This document shows, in pieces, positions 25,736 to 35,945 of a stretch of DNA of 64,000 bases; positions within the stretch are counted from its first letter, which is position 1, and every line of letters begins with the position of its first letter. The translations under genes and the position numbers were made by a program. Below the pieces are notes generated by a model. It saw only the letters and a program-made list of their open reading frames with translations. It was not told the origin of the DNA and did no database searches. Location of the stretch: positions 1 through 64,000 of the forward strand of contig JACRCQ010000070.1 of the NCBI GenBank assembly GCA_016218915.1, written 5' to 3'. The DNA comes from Deltaproteobacteria bacterium (lineage in GTDB: Bacteria > Myxococcota_A > Polyangia > Polyangiales > Polyangiaceae).

Positions 25736-25742
25736 GTTCTGC

Positions 25743-26435
25743 CTACTGCGCGCCTGCTTCGAGCATGTTCCCACCGTCCGGCACACTCACCTTGGGAGGA
25801 CAGCTCTCGGCAGGAGTGGACCCGGCCGGGTCCCGGATGAGGATCCACCAGACCACAAAACCCGTATCCTTGGAGTCCACGGGCTTAAAAGTCTTGCTGT
25901 CGAAAAGATGCGTAACCACCAGCGCCAGCTGATGGCACCCCAAGCCGAGGAGGTGCATCTGGTCGGCGGTCACGGTAGCCGTGATGGTCCGCACGTCCTC
26001 GAACGTGCTCGGCTCGAGCGTGTCGCCGCCACCAAACCAAGGCGATTTCGAGATCTGATAGTCCCCGAACGCCCTCGCATAGAGCGGTCGCCCATTATCT
26101 TCGGACTGCACCTGCGCGCTGAGCGTTATCGATTTGAACGCGGCCGGTGGTGGGGCGGAGCTCTCGCTGTCCGGCTTGACGAAGATCATCTTCGTCAAGG
26201 GCACCCCGGTTTCGCCTTCAACCGTCGCAAGAGCTGTGTTCGGGTCCAGATACGGCGCCGACGGCACCGGCTGGGGAAACTCGGTGGTGGAGGTGACAAG
26301 GCAAGTGGGCACGCCAAACAGCATCGACACCACAAGGCATAGCGAGAGTCGTGCCACACCGGGCAAATCCCGGATCGTCCAGGAATCAGGGACTCCTGAC
26401 CGCGACAACGGAGTCATGGTTCGGTCATCCGGCAT
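25743..26435 (-). CDS. Predicted secreted protein of unknown function
   Basis: 230 residues. A hydrophobic segment near residues 29-45 (RLSLCLVVSMLFGVPTCLV) acts as signal peptide, perhaps with a lipobox at GVPTC. The remainder is a beta-rich domain with YARAFGDYQISKSPWFGGG and a Cys pair. No family recognised. ATG 26435 is used; ATG 26417 would shorten the leader. Forms a two-gene operon with the downstream lipoprotein. Confidence 0.55.
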   Translation of the reverse strand: MPDDRTMTPLSRSGVPDSWTIRDLPGVARLSLCLVVSMLFGVPTCLVTSTTEFPQPVPSAPYLDPNTALATVEGETGVPLTKMIFVKPDSESSAPPPAAFKSITLSAQVQSEDNGRPLYARAFGDYQISKSPWFGGGDTLEPSTFEDVRTITATVTADQMHLLGLGCHQLALVVTHLFDSKTFKPVDSKDTGFVVWWILIRDPAGSTPAESCPPKVSVPDGGNMLEAGAQ

Positions 26436-26511
26436 GACACCTGTAGCTTAGCGGGTCTCAGGGCTTCGCTCCACCGCGACATCCACGCCATGCGTCGACC
26501 CACCCGCACAG

Positions 26512-29500
26512 CTACGCCCCCTCCTGCCTTGACCCGCTGGCCCAGGCCCCGCGGCGCTCCACTCCCTCCGTCCGCCACCGCGCTTCCGCATACTCCGCGC
26601 TCGTCGCCAGACGAAGCAGATCCGTCGCAGATGCCGATGCCTTGCAGATCTGCACCAGGTATCCAGGCGACTTCAGATCCACGGACTCCGCCACACCCGG
26701 ATCCCCAAGCGTGTCCCGAATCGCCGTCCCCACGTCGCCCACCACGAACAAACCCCCGCGACGAGCCGATTGCAGCGCCCGCGCCCAGATGTCCTCGTAG
26801 GTGAACCCCCCGGGCTGCGAGAAGATCTCGGTCATGCGCCGCTGCACCCGCACCGGCAGCGCATGCCACAAGTGCCCGGCCAGCTGCACGGTCCCGCTCT
26901 CGGTTCCCCGGCTCGCTTCTGGCGGCCCGAACGCTGCCACCATCGCCTGCAGCAGCGTACGGATCTTCTTCTCGTGCATGCAGAAGAGCATCACGTTCGC
27001 TGGCAAGGTCGCCGCAAGGATGAACGCCAGCTTGAACCGCAGCTCCGTCGAATCCTCGATCGCTCCGGTGATCACCACGGACGGCGGCGAGGTCAATGCA
27101 ACCGCTGCCTGCAAAGGCCCCCTCGATCGATGGCAGTGCACCGATACCTTGCCGAGCCCCAGGACCCGTACCGCGGTCGAATACGCCTTGCCCACAGGCG
27201 AGGGGCTCCCGAATGCCACGTGATCCATGCTCTCGAGATCGTACGGGATCGCTTCGCGGCTCAGCACGTGCGGTGCATGGGTCCACAGGTGCCCGAACGC
27301 CTCGGAGACCGACGTGTGCACGCCTCGCAGCAGCATCGCGAGCACGCGGTCCGGCGCTTCGTGCTGAAGCATCGCCGGAGGGGACGGCGGCACGCGCCCG
27401 CTCACGGACGCGATCACGTGCTCCACCGCATCGGCGTGTGCGCGGTTCCTGTCGGCCTGCGCAGCGTCCCGCAAGGCAAGGAGCAAGCGCAGCTCTGTGG
27501 GAGCAATCACCACCTGACGCCGTCGCACCGCCGCCAGGTCGTGCGTGCGCGTTGGGTCCCGCTCCAGAATCGCTGCCAGCTCGTCTCCTGCTTCCACCGA
27601 TCCTTGCGCGAGCTCGGCGAACAGATCCTGCTCGGTCTTGCTCGAGGTGACCGGAACGTACGCCATCGAAGGCGGCGGGGCATCCGAGTCCACGCGAGCA
27701 GATCCGAGCGCAGGAGTCGGATGCGTCTGGAACTCCGCAGGCAGTGGGGGCGCCGAGGGCACCTTCTGCGCAGGCTCCGCGCTTGCGGCCGGGACCGGTG
27801 AAGGAGGGGCAGGGGGTGGAGCGGTCGGCACGCTCGGCTGCTCCATCGGCGCTGGGCGCAGGGTCACCACAGGCGACGGCTGGATCGGCGCAGCGGGCGG
27901 TCGGACCGCTTCCGCAGCGGCGCGCTCGATGTCCGCGCGAAGCCGAACGACCATCTCGGTCGCATCGGGCTGCGCTTCGATGATCGCCAGGAAAGCCCGC
28001 GCACGCTCCAGATCCCGGGCACGCAACGCCGCACGCCCGGCAGCAAACGCCACCTGCGCCGTGGTGCGCACCAGCTGCAGATCCTTGGCCCCGATCGCAA
28101 CGTCGAACAGCGGCAGCGCATGCTCCACAGAGCCCGCTGCGGCAAGTCGCTCTGCCATTCCAAGGGCGATCAGGGGCTTGAGACCGACCTCGCCGTGACG
28201 CCGCGCGAGCACCTCCAGCGCCGCATCGCCGCCGTGCAGCACGCCCGCGACCTCTGCGGACAGGAACGCGTGCATGGGGACATCCTCTGTCCCTATTCGA
28301 TCAGCTACGGAGTCCAACCGCGCGCCCATGGCGCGGACCTGGGTCAGGTTCCCCAACCCTTCTACCTTGTATTGAAGCAGAATGGCGTAGAGCTGGACCG
28401 AGCTGTCCTCGGGCACCATCTGCGCAGCCCGCATCGCTCGTTCCACTGCCTCTTGCCCATTCCCGTATAGCATCGAGGCATCCGCTGCCTGGATGAGCCA
28501 CCGGGCCCGCCGCGATGCGTCCTCCACCGAATGCGCCGTCAGCGCCTCCAGCGCCTGGCCGAGCGCCTTCATGTCCCCGCTGCGACGCTCGATCGCCACG
28601 AGGATCTCCAGCGCAGGCGCAGTCCTGACTTCCCCGAGTGCTGCGATCGCTTCTCGAGCCTGTGCGTCGAGCCCTTCGGCGAGGAAGAAGTTGGCCGCCT
28701 TGCACGCCATCGCGACGGCCGTGGCGCGATCGTCGGTGACTCGCGCCAGCCGTGACCAGCACCTCGCAGATGCAGGGGCTCCTGACTTGTGCTCGATCAG
28801 CTCGGCGAGAAGCCGCAGCAGACCTTCTTCGTCGCCACGCTTCGCCAACGCCTCTTCGAGCTCTGCGATGGCCTGCTCCGTGCGCCCCAGATGCTCCTCG
28901 AGCACGATCGCCCTGCGAGCTACCGCCGCACGATAGTCTTCGTCGTCCTTCGCTGCTGCAACCCTCGCCGTCAGAAGCGTCGCCAGCCGCTCGTGATCGT
29001 CGCGCTCCACCGCGTCTCGCTCGAGGAATGCCCACGCGTCGCCGTGCCATGGATCCTGGTCGAAGACCTGCATCCAACGCGCACGCGCACCGTCATTGTC
29101 TCCTCGCGCCTCGCACAGCGTCGCTGCCTCGGCCAGCAGCGTCTCGCGCAAATGCGGGTCCGCGGATCGCTCTGCGATGCGATCGAGCACCAGGCGCAGC
29201 TGCGTGTTGCGGCCTGACAGGCCGTACAGCTCGCGCAATCGCACGTCGTATTCGGGCGCCAGCGAGGCGTCCTGCTTCGCAGCCAGCTCGAGCAATTCGA
29301 TGGCCGCCTGGATCTCCCCCCTCGATTGCAGCGCCCAAGCACGTCGAAGAGGGTCATCGTTCTGCGGCTCGGGAGCAGGAGGCGGCGGCGCAGGCGCTTG
29401 GGCTGGAACAGGCGGCGGTGGTGCCGGCTCGGCCGACGGCGCAGGCGGCGAAGGCTCTGCCGCAGGCTCGGCCAGCTCCTCGGTGATCTCGAGCTGATCC

Positions 29501-32500
29501 TCGGCGCCCAACGTGATTTCCGCGTCTGGCTCCTCGCTTCTGGCTGCGAGCTGCGCGCTCTCCTCGGCTGCGATCTGGTCCGCAGCGGTCAGCAGCGCTT
29601 CAGCCAGGAACGAAGGCTCAGGCGAGGGACCGATCGGCTGGATCGCAGGCGGTGCCAGAGGCAGCGGAGCACTCGGCACAGGAGGAGGAGGCGGCGGCGG
29701 ACTTCCGGCCGCGGCTTGCGCCACAGGCGCAACCACGGTTTCAGGCTCAGGCGGTGCCACCGGTTCGGGCTCGGGCGGAGCTACGGCTTCCGGCTCGGGC
29801 GGAGCTGCGGCTTCCGGCTCCTGCGGAGCTGCGGCTTCCGACTCGGGCGGAGCTACGACTTCCGGCTCTTGCGGAGCTGCGGCTTCCGGCTCGGGCGGAG
29901 CGAGCGCTTCCGCTTCAGCCGGGGCGCCAGCCTCTGGTTCCGGAGGAGGACGATCGCTCTCACCAAAGTCGGCGAACGGATCCGCTTGTTGATCTTCGGC
30001 TGCAGCCTGCTGTGCGACCTCCACGAGCGCATCGCCCCGGACGCCATCGTCGAGCGCGTAGGCCAGCGTGGATGCGAACGTCAGCAGCGCTGGCCCCACG
30101 GGTCCGGACCGTGTCTCAGCCCTCTTGATGACCTCGTCCAGGAAGCGCGTGGCCGGCTCGCGATCCGTGCACAGCGACCCTGCCACGTCCACGAGCGCCT
30201 CGTACTCGTCGACATCCCCGGAGCAGGCGATGGCTGCCAGCAGCCAGCCCATGGCGAGCGTTGCCGACGACAGCGCATCGATGGCCATTCTCGCCATCAG
30301 GATCGCGACGCGCGCGCCGCGCGGTCCCTCGAGCTTGGACTCGACCGCTTTGAGCGCGCGCAGCAATCGCATCTCAAGGATGTCGCGCTCTTCAGGGCTG
30401 GCGCTCAGGGTCGCGACCATGACTTCGCCGAGCAGCCGCGCCACGTCCGCGTCCGGGCTCGCGTTCAACGCGCTGAGCGCCATCTCCAGGGCAGTGCGCT
30501 GATGAGCAGGGCTGCGCGCTGCGAGCGCCGCTCCCTCCCGGAGCCACAGCGCACGCCCCTCCGGATCCGTGGCTGCATCGGCCGCACGGCGAAGCGTCTG
30601 CAGGACCTCCGAGGGATCGGTGTTCTCCGCGAGGCGCAGCATCAGTCGCAGCACGGCGCCATTGATCGGATCAGCGTCAAAGGCGGCAATTGCGTGTGCA
30701 ATGGCAAGATCGGCGCGGCCTCGGCGATCGAGCTCTCGAGCCGCACGATGGTGAGCGGCGCGACGTCCAACGCAGCCTCGGGCGCTCTGCGCGGCCAAGC
30801 TGTATGCGCTGTCGATGGCCTCGACCTTGCGACAAGCGTCCGAGGCGCGCTCGATGATCGCGAGCGCGTCGGTCCGGCTCGGATCCAGCTCCAGGGCCTT
30901 GGTGCCGATCTCGAGTGCAGAAGCAGGATGGTGGTTGCGCAGCGCGATCGCCGACGCCACCACCAGCAACCTCGCTGCCGCCGCGGGCTCGTCGAGCCCG
31001 AGCGCGTGGTCGCTCAGCACGACGTGGGCCTCGTCCTCGCCCGCGAACGACTCGAGATCGCACGCCAGCTTCTCGGGTCCCCCTGCCTCGTCGAGCTCGG
31101 CTGCGCGAACCCATGCCGCCACGGCCGAGCCGCGATCTCCCGCCAGGTCCCACAGCGCAGCTCCGAGCAGACGCCACGCCTTGGCTGCATCGGCGGATCG
31201 GGCGTCATCCTGCGGGTCGACCAGCAATGCCCGCGCGTGGGATCTCGCGAGCACCCCGTCGGCCGACGTCGGCGCCAGCGAGCCTTCCAGCGCGGCCAGC
31301 AATGCCTCGCGCGGCTCGCCGATCACCGCACCTCGCACGATCGCCAATGCCTCGCCATCCGCGTCGGCTACCTCGTGGTAGTGACGCGCCAGCTGCAGCA
31401 GCAGCGCCGGATGTTCCGACGCGCTCGCGCCGCCTGCCAGCCAGCGCTCGATCACAGCGATGGCGAGCCGCGGGTTGCGCGACGCCGCGGCGATATCCTG
31501 GATCAGGGTTCGGATGGGCTCGTAGCGCGGACCGACAGCGGAGAGCACCTTGTAGGCGGCGTCCGACGCTACGGCGGGGTCAAAGGCTGCCAGCGCACGC
31601 AGCCCCTTGTCGAGAATCGGCGCCAGCATCGTGATCGAGAAGCATGACCCGATGGCTTCGACCACCACCTCCGCGAGCTGCTCGGCCTTGCCCGAGGTTG
31701 CCCCGCGCACGACCAGCAGATCCAGCAGACGATGATCCCACGGGCACAGCTCGAAGAGCCTGCGCGTCCAGCTGAAGGCCAGCCTCCGATCTCCTGCCCG
31801 CTCGAACGCGAGCGCCGTGGCCTCGAGCATGCGCGCCCCAGGCATCAGCACCGAGCACGCCTTCTCCAGCACACGGACTTCCACGTTCACGCCCGTCAGC
31901 GCGAGCCGCGCCTGCTGCGCGAGCACGCGAGGCTCCGCCGCATCGCTGCGCGCAGCCAGCTCTCCGAGGCGCTGCGCATCCTCGGACTGGCCCAGCGCGA
32001 ACCACAGATCCGCGGCGATCGACTGAAGCGCTGCACGCATCCGCGCGGTGAGCGTGGGAGCGATCAGCTCGATAGCTTCGGCTTTCGCCGCCGGATCGCC
32101 GGCTCGGCCGGCGAGAACCCAGGTCATCACCGCCGCAGGTCGATGCCCCGGAATCTCCTGGATGAGCGAGCGCGCTTCCGCCAACGCCAGCACGATGTCG
32201 CCGCGGCGCACCGCAAGCGTCGCAAGCAGCGTCCGCATCCGCGCCAGATCCACCCGCGCCGCGCCTCGCTCCAGACGTGCGCGAAGCCGCTCCTCCAGCA
32301 GGTCCTCGCGTCCCGCGCGCAAGGCAGCTCGCTCCAGCTCGATCCACCACCGCCGCTCTTCGTCGGATTGCGACACGAGCTGGCAGAGCACCTGCAAGTA
32401 CTCTTCGATCGATTGCGGGCGCCCCCGGAGTATCGCCGCGATCCTGCGAAGCGCCTCTGTTCCCGCTTCCCCCGAGTCGCCCGCGAGCGACTCGCGTGCC

Positions 32501-33942
32501 GACTGCAGAGCCCCGTCCTGCAATCGAACCCGAGGGAGCAATCGCTCGATCGCCTGGTCGATCGCCTCCCGATCCCCGCCGGCTTCTGCGCGCTGTCGCA
32601 GAGCCCAGAGGCCGAGCGAGGGGTCTGCCAGACGCTCTTCGGCGATCGCCTCGAGCTCACGCAGGCACTCGAGGCGGATCTCCTGCGTTGGCGCGGTCGG
32701 TACCGCCCGGATCAACGCCTCGACCAGGGGCATCGGATCGCGCATCGTGGTCGCGTGCGTTCGCAACGCCTGCAGAGCGTCCTGATTCTGCGGATCACAA
32801 GCGAAGGCCTCGATCCACGCCTCCAACGCCCGGTCCGGGCTCGCAAGCCGCCCCATGAACAGACGAGCTTGCTGCAGAAGCACCTGCGCGCGCTGGGCAC
32901 CCTCGCAACCGGCCGCCTTGAAGTCCAGCCTCAGGGCCACCGCGTCGTGCAACCCGATCCGGTCCAGCACGTCGTCGACCACGGATGCGACCGGTCCCTC
33001 GGTCACCCCCTCGAAGTCGCCGTCCACAAGCGCTTGCAGCGCCACCCCTGCATCACCCAGGTCCAGCGCCCGCTGCATGCGCTCCGCATGAAGCTCCCGG
33101 GCCGGCTCCGGCTCGATCGCCTCGGCGTGCAGACGCAGGATCTCGTCGGCTGCCGGCGCGCGATTCGTCTGGTCGAGCACCCTGACCAGCGCCCTGGCCG
33201 CACGCCCGTCGCCTGGAGCGATCTCGAACGCCCTGCGACGCGCTTCGAACGCCTTTTCCTTGGCATTGAGCGCGTCGTGCCGATCCGCAGCTTCGAGCAT
33301 CAGCTCGACCGCATCCTTGCGCTGCATCGCAGCCGCCAGCACCGCAGCCAGCTCCAAGGGCTCGGCAAATCCGACCCAGACGTTCGAGGCATCGAGCAAT
33401 GCCTCGAGCGCTGCCTGGTAGTCGCCTGCGCGGATCAGCAGCCGCCCGATCCTCGCAAGAAGCCGTGCCGCATCCCGCGCCGTCGATGCTGTCTCGACCA
33501 GCGCCCGCAACGTGCTTGCCGCTGTCACAGGCTCGCCCAGGCTCTCGAGCCAGAGCGACAGCTCGGCACGCAGATCCGCGTCCTCCGCGAGCTGCAACGC
33601 CCGCCTCGCAGCGTGGACCGCCGATGCCAGATGATAGCCGCGCGATGCAAATACGCGCGCCAGCTGCATCAACGCTTCGCGCTCCACCGGCTCGTCGCCC
33701 AGGCTCCGGGCTGCTTCGGCCTTGGCATGAAGGCTCGCCATCTCGGCTGCACCTTCGCCAAACTGCGATGGGCGTTCCGCCTCAGCCCCCTTGCCGAGCG
33801 CAGAGCCTGACCCGATCGCGACCGGGATGATCCGATCGAGCCAGTCGAGCACGGCGGCTCCGTCCTGGTTCGCGGTCTCCTCGTCGTCGAAATCCGGGTC
33901 AGGTTCGTCGCCCGGCTGTCCGGGATGGGTCGGCCCGTTCAT
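26512..33942 (-). CDS. Giant (2,476-residue) TPR-like helical repeat protein
   Basis: Uninterrupted open frame of 7.4 kb. The N-terminal 1,330 residues are tandem helix-turn-helix repeats of TPR type (LARIGRLLIRAGDYQAALEA and many similar). A disordered segment at about 1331-1535 is dominated by Pro/Glu/Ala repeats (PPEPEAAAPQEPE-like units). More TPR-like repeats follow to about 2,000, then a second Pro-rich linker and a C-terminal domain (about 2,150-2,476) with no assigned fold. No signal peptide or membrane segment, so presumably cytoplasmic and a scaffold. It lies downstream of SppA and the zinc-ribbon TPR gene on the same strand, with a 119-bp gap from SppA. Confidence 0.85.
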   Translation of the reverse strand: MNGPTHPGQPGDEPDPDFDDEETANQDGAAVLDWLDRIIPVAIGSGSALGKGAEAERPSQFGEGAAEMASLHAKAEAARSLGDEPVEREALMQLARVFASRGYHLASAVHAARRALQLAEDADLRAELSLWLESLGEPVTAASTLRALVETASTARDAARLLARIGRLLIRAGDYQAALEALLDASNVWVGFAEPLELAAVLAAAMQRKDAVELMLEAADRHDALNAKEKAFEARRRAFEIAPGDGRAARALVRVLDQTNRAPAADEILRLHAEAIEPEPARELHAERMQRALDLGDAGVALQALVDGDFEGVTEGPVASVVDDVLDRIGLHDAVALRLDFKAAGCEGAQRAQVLLQQARLFMGRLASPDRALEAWIEAFACDPQNQDALQALRTHATTMRDPMPLVEALIRAVPTAPTQEIRLECLRELEAIAEERLADPSLGLWALRQRAEAGGDREAIDQAIERLLPRVRLQDGALQSARESLAGDSGEAGTEALRRIAAILRGRPQSIEEYLQVLCQLVSQSDEERRWWIELERAALRAGREDLLEERLRARLERGAARVDLARMRTLLATLAVRRGDIVLALAEARSLIQEIPGHRPAAVMTWVLAGRAGDPAAKAEAIELIAPTLTARMRAALQSIAADLWFALGQSEDAQRLGELAARSDAAEPRVLAQQARLALTGVNVEVRVLEKACSVLMPGARMLEATALAFERAGDRRLAFSWTRRLFELCPWDHRLLDLLVVRGATSGKAEQLAEVVVEAIGSCFSITMLAPILDKGLRALAAFDPAVASDAAYKVLSAVGPRYEPIRTLIQDIAAASRNPRLAIAVIERWLAGGASASEHPALLLQLARHYHEVADADGEALAIVRGAVIGEPREALLAALEGSLAPTSADGVLARSHARALLVDPQDDARSADAAKAWRLLGAALWDLAGDRGSAVAAWVRAAELDEAGGPEKLACDLESFAGEDEAHVVLSDHALGLDEPAAAARLLVVASAIALRNHHPASALEIGTKALELDPSRTDALAIIERASDACRKVEAIDSAYSLAAQSARGCVGRRAAHHRAARELDRRGRADLAIAHAIAAFDADPINGAVLRLMLRLAENTDPSEVLQTLRRAADAATDPEGRALWLREGAALAARSPAHQRTALEMALSALNASPDADVARLLGEVMVATLSASPEERDILEMRLLRALKAVESKLEGPRGARVAILMARMAIDALSSATLAMGWLLAAIACSGDVDEYEALVDVAGSLCTDREPATRFLDEVIKRAETRSGPVGPALLTFASTLAYALDDGVRGDALVEVAQQAAAEDQQADPFADFGESDRPPPEPEAGAPAEAEALAPPEPEAAAPQEPEVVAPPESEAAAPQEPEAAAPPEPEAVAPPEPEPVAPPEPETVVAPVAQAAAGSPPPPPPPVPSAPLPLAPPAIQPIGPSPEPSFLAEALLTAADQIAAEESAQLAARSEEPDAEITLGAEDQLEITEELAEPAAEPSPPAPSAEPAPPPPVPAQAPAPPPPAPEPQNDDPLRRAWALQSRGEIQAAIELLELAAKQDASLAPEYDVRLRELYGLSGRNTQLRLVLDRIAERSADPHLRETLLAEAATLCEARGDNDGARARWMQVFDQDPWHGDAWAFLERDAVERDDHERLATLLTARVAAAKDDEDYRAAVARRAIVLEEHLGRTEQAIAELEEALAKRGDEEGLLRLLAELIEHKSGAPASARCWSRLARVTDDRATAVAMACKAANFFLAEGLDAQAREAIAALGEVRTAPALEILVAIERRSGDMKALGQALEALTAHSVEDASRRARWLIQAADASMLYGNGQEAVERAMRAAQMVPEDSSVQLYAILLQYKVEGLGNLTQVRAMGARLDSVADRIGTEDVPMHAFLSAEVAGVLHGGDAALEVLARRHGEVGLKPLIALGMAERLAAAGSVEHALPLFDVAIGAKDLQLVRTTAQVAFAAGRAALRARDLERARAFLAIIEAQPDATEMVVRLRADIERAAAEAVRPPAAPIQPSPVVTLRPAPMEQPSVPTAPPPAPPSPVPAASAEPAQKVPSAPPLPAEFQTHPTPALGSARVDSDAPPPSMAYVPVTSSKTEQDLFAELAQGSVEAGDELAAILERDPTRTHDLAAVRRRQVVIAPTELRLLLALRDAAQADRNRAHADAVEHVIASVSGRVPPSPPAMLQHEAPDRVLAMLLRGVHTSVSEAFGHLWTHAPHVLSREAIPYDLESMDHVAFGSPSPVGKAYSTAVRVLGLGKVSVHCHRSRGPLQAAVALTSPPSVVITGAIEDSTELRFKLAFILAATLPANVMLFCMHEKKIRTLLQAMVAAFGPPEASRGTESGTVQLAGHLWHALPVRVQRRMTEIFSQPGGFTYEDIWARALQSARRGGLFVVGDVGTAIRDTLGDPGVAESVDLKSPGYLVQICKASASATDLLRLATSAEYAEARWRTEGVERRGAWASGSRQEGA

Positions 33943-34061
33943 CTTCGCAGCACGCCTCTTCTCACCCTTGACACGCAGACCCTCGCCCTCGCTCAGGTCA
34001 TGGTTGGGTTCTTTGCCCCCGCAGACCGGGATGGTTCCGAATCCTGGGAGCCGGTCGGCGG

Positions 34062-35945
34062 TTAGCGTACCAGGAATGCGAACGGAACGGCCACCAACGC
34101 GTGCTCTCCGTCGATCAGCGGCGAGAAAGCCCTGGCAAACCCCATCAGCTCCGGCGCGGCCGCCCGAACCAGCGTTCGAAAGACAGGGTCCGAACCCGCC
34201 CTGGCCCGTGCCTCCTCTTCAGCATCTTCCTCGTCGATTTCCAGAAGTTGCTGCAGCCCTCCCGATTCCCCCACGATCCGAACCGGCGACTCAGGGTCCA
34301 GCCCGGCTGCACTTCGCGCGTAGTCGATCGCCTTTCGCAGCCCACCCAGCTCGTCGACCATCCCAAGCTTCACCCCGTCAGCCCCTGAGAAGATCCGCCC
34401 TTCTGCGAATCCCTGGACCTTGTCCGCGCTCAAGCCGCGCCCTTCGGCGACCCGACGCACGAACAAGTCGTAGACGCTGGTCATGGTGACCAGCATCCGC
34501 TCGCGTGTGGCCTTGTCCCAGGGCTCGAACGGCGATGTGTAGGCCGCCCGCTCCCTGGCCCCTGGCGCATCGCTCGCCGCGAACGTCTCGGCGTGCACCC
34601 CCACATGCTCGAGCCCGCGACCAAAAGCGAACTTGCCCCCTACCACCCCGATCGACCCCACGATGCTCGATGGTTCGGCAAAAACGCGGGTCCCTGTGCA
34701 GGCAAGGTAGTAGCCCCCGCTCGCCGCCATGTCGCCCACTGACACGACGACCGGCCGCGTCTTGCGCAAATCCATGAGCCGACGCCAGATCAGGTCGCTC
34801 GCCAGCGCTGACCCGCCTGGCGAGTCGATCCGCAGCACCACCGCACGCGTGGACTTGTCCTTGTGCAGACGCTCCAGAATCCTGGCCATCTGGGCCTCGG
34901 AGATTCCGGAATCATCGCCGAACACAGACTTCGACGATCGCATCGCGATGCCGCCGATCGCGCGAACCACGGTCACGTGCGGCACGTCGAATCCGCCGCC
35001 GGCACCGCTGAGCACGCGCACCAAGCCGACCAGTGCACCGCTCCCTGCCCCCTTGGCGCCTGGCCCGAATCGCGCCACGACCTGATCGACGCCAGCTCGT
35101 GATCGAGCCTCTCCCTGCGCGTCTTCCAGGTACCCGACAGCGTCGACCAGGCCCCGTGACTTCGCTTCCTCGGGCGAATACGGCCCCTGCTCGATCAGGG
35201 CCGGATCAGCCCCCTTCGGCATGCGCTTCGCCATCCCCTGCAGCCACGAGCCGCGGATCGATCGCAGCACGCTCATCAACGACTCGCGCGCTTCGTCGCT
35301 GGGCCCCTCGCGCGTGAACGGCTCGGATGCGCCCTTGAATCGCCCCACCTGGAGCATGTCCACATCGATCTTGAGCTCGCCTAGCAGACGCTTGGCGTAC
35401 AGCAGCTGTGCAGCGATTCCGACCGTGTCCAGCCCACCTGCCGGGCTGACCCACAACCGATCGCACCCGGCCGCAGCCACCCAGTACGAGGTGTTGTTGT
35501 ACTCGTCTGCGTGGCAGACCACCGACTTGCCCGAAGCGCGCACCTCGACCAGAGCTTCTGCGAGCTCCTGCGCGCGGGAGAATCCGACGCTCGTGGAGCC
35601 GAAGCGGACCAGGACGCCCTTGACGCGTTGCTCCCCTGGTTTGGAGATCTCTCGCAGCTTCTGAAGCAGATCCGCGAACGACCTCTCGTGGGGTACGCCG
35701 AACAAACCGGACTGGTAGATCTCCGGAACTCCGGAGGAGAGATTCAGCTCGGCAACGTGGGGACGGTGCGGGTCCGGCTCCTCGGGTTCGACGATGGCCG
35801 ATCCCGACGGCGCAGGCGACGATCCAGGCGCCGCATGCGGGCGGCCATGACAGCCAAGGCCCCAGGCGAACGCCCCGGCTGCAGCGATCCCGAACGCCGC
35901 ACCGGCGAGCAGGCCAGGGCGGGACCCCTTCGAACGCGTGCTCAT
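34062..35945 (-). CDS. sppA: Signal peptide peptidase SppA, 67K type
   Basis: 627-residue membrane-associated serine protease that degrades leftover signal peptides and other membrane fragments. Both tandem domains are present; the Lys204 (GRFKGASEPF) and Ser409 (GDMAASGGYY) dyad matches the E. coli SppA arrangement of Lys209/Ser409. The N-terminal segment (about 10-32) ends in GLGC, so the protein may be a lipoprotein rather than transmembrane. ATG 35945 overlaps the stop of the zinc-ribbon TPR gene by 4 bp (ATGA), giving coupled translation. Confidence 0.92.
   Translation of the reverse strand: MSTRSKGSRPGLLAGAAFGIAAAGAFAWGLGCHGRPHAAPGSSPAPSGSAIVEPEEPDPHRPHVAELNLSSGVPEIYQSGLFGVPHERSFADLLQKLREISKPGEQRVKGVLVRFGSTSVGFSRAQELAEALVEVRASGKSVVCHADEYNNTSYWVAAAGCDRLWVSPAGGLDTVGIAAQLLYAKRLLGELKIDVDMLQVGRFKGASEPFTREGPSDEARESLMSVLRSIRGSWLQGMAKRMPKGADPALIEQGPYSPEEAKSRGLVDAVGYLEDAQGEARSRAGVDQVVARFGPGAKGAGSGALVGLVRVLSGAGGGFDVPHVTVVRAIGGIAMRSSKSVFGDDSGISEAQMARILERLHKDKSTRAVVLRIDSPGGSALASDLIWRRLMDLRKTRPVVVSVGDMAASGGYYLACTGTRVFAEPSSIVGSIGVVGGKFAFGRGLEHVGVHAETFAASDAPGARERAAYTSPFEPWDKATRERMLVTMTSVYDLFVRRVAEGRGLSADKVQGFAEGRIFSGADGVKLGMVDELGGLRKAIDYARSAAGLDPESPVRIVGESGGLQQLLEIDEEDAEEEARARAGSDPVFRTLVRAAAPELMGFARAFSPLIDGEHALVAVPFAFLVR

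Noticed and set aside
29700..29950. CRISPR-like or tandem DNA repeat
   Set aside because: The repetition encodes the Pro/Glu/Ala hinge of the giant protein; units have no unique spacers and stay in frame.
29326..33810. Two long plus-strand open frames (773 and 692 codons) opposite the giant TPR gene
   Set aside because: They are shadows of codon bias in a GC-rich gene: Arg/Gln/His-rich with no domain, while the minus frame has clear helical repeats.
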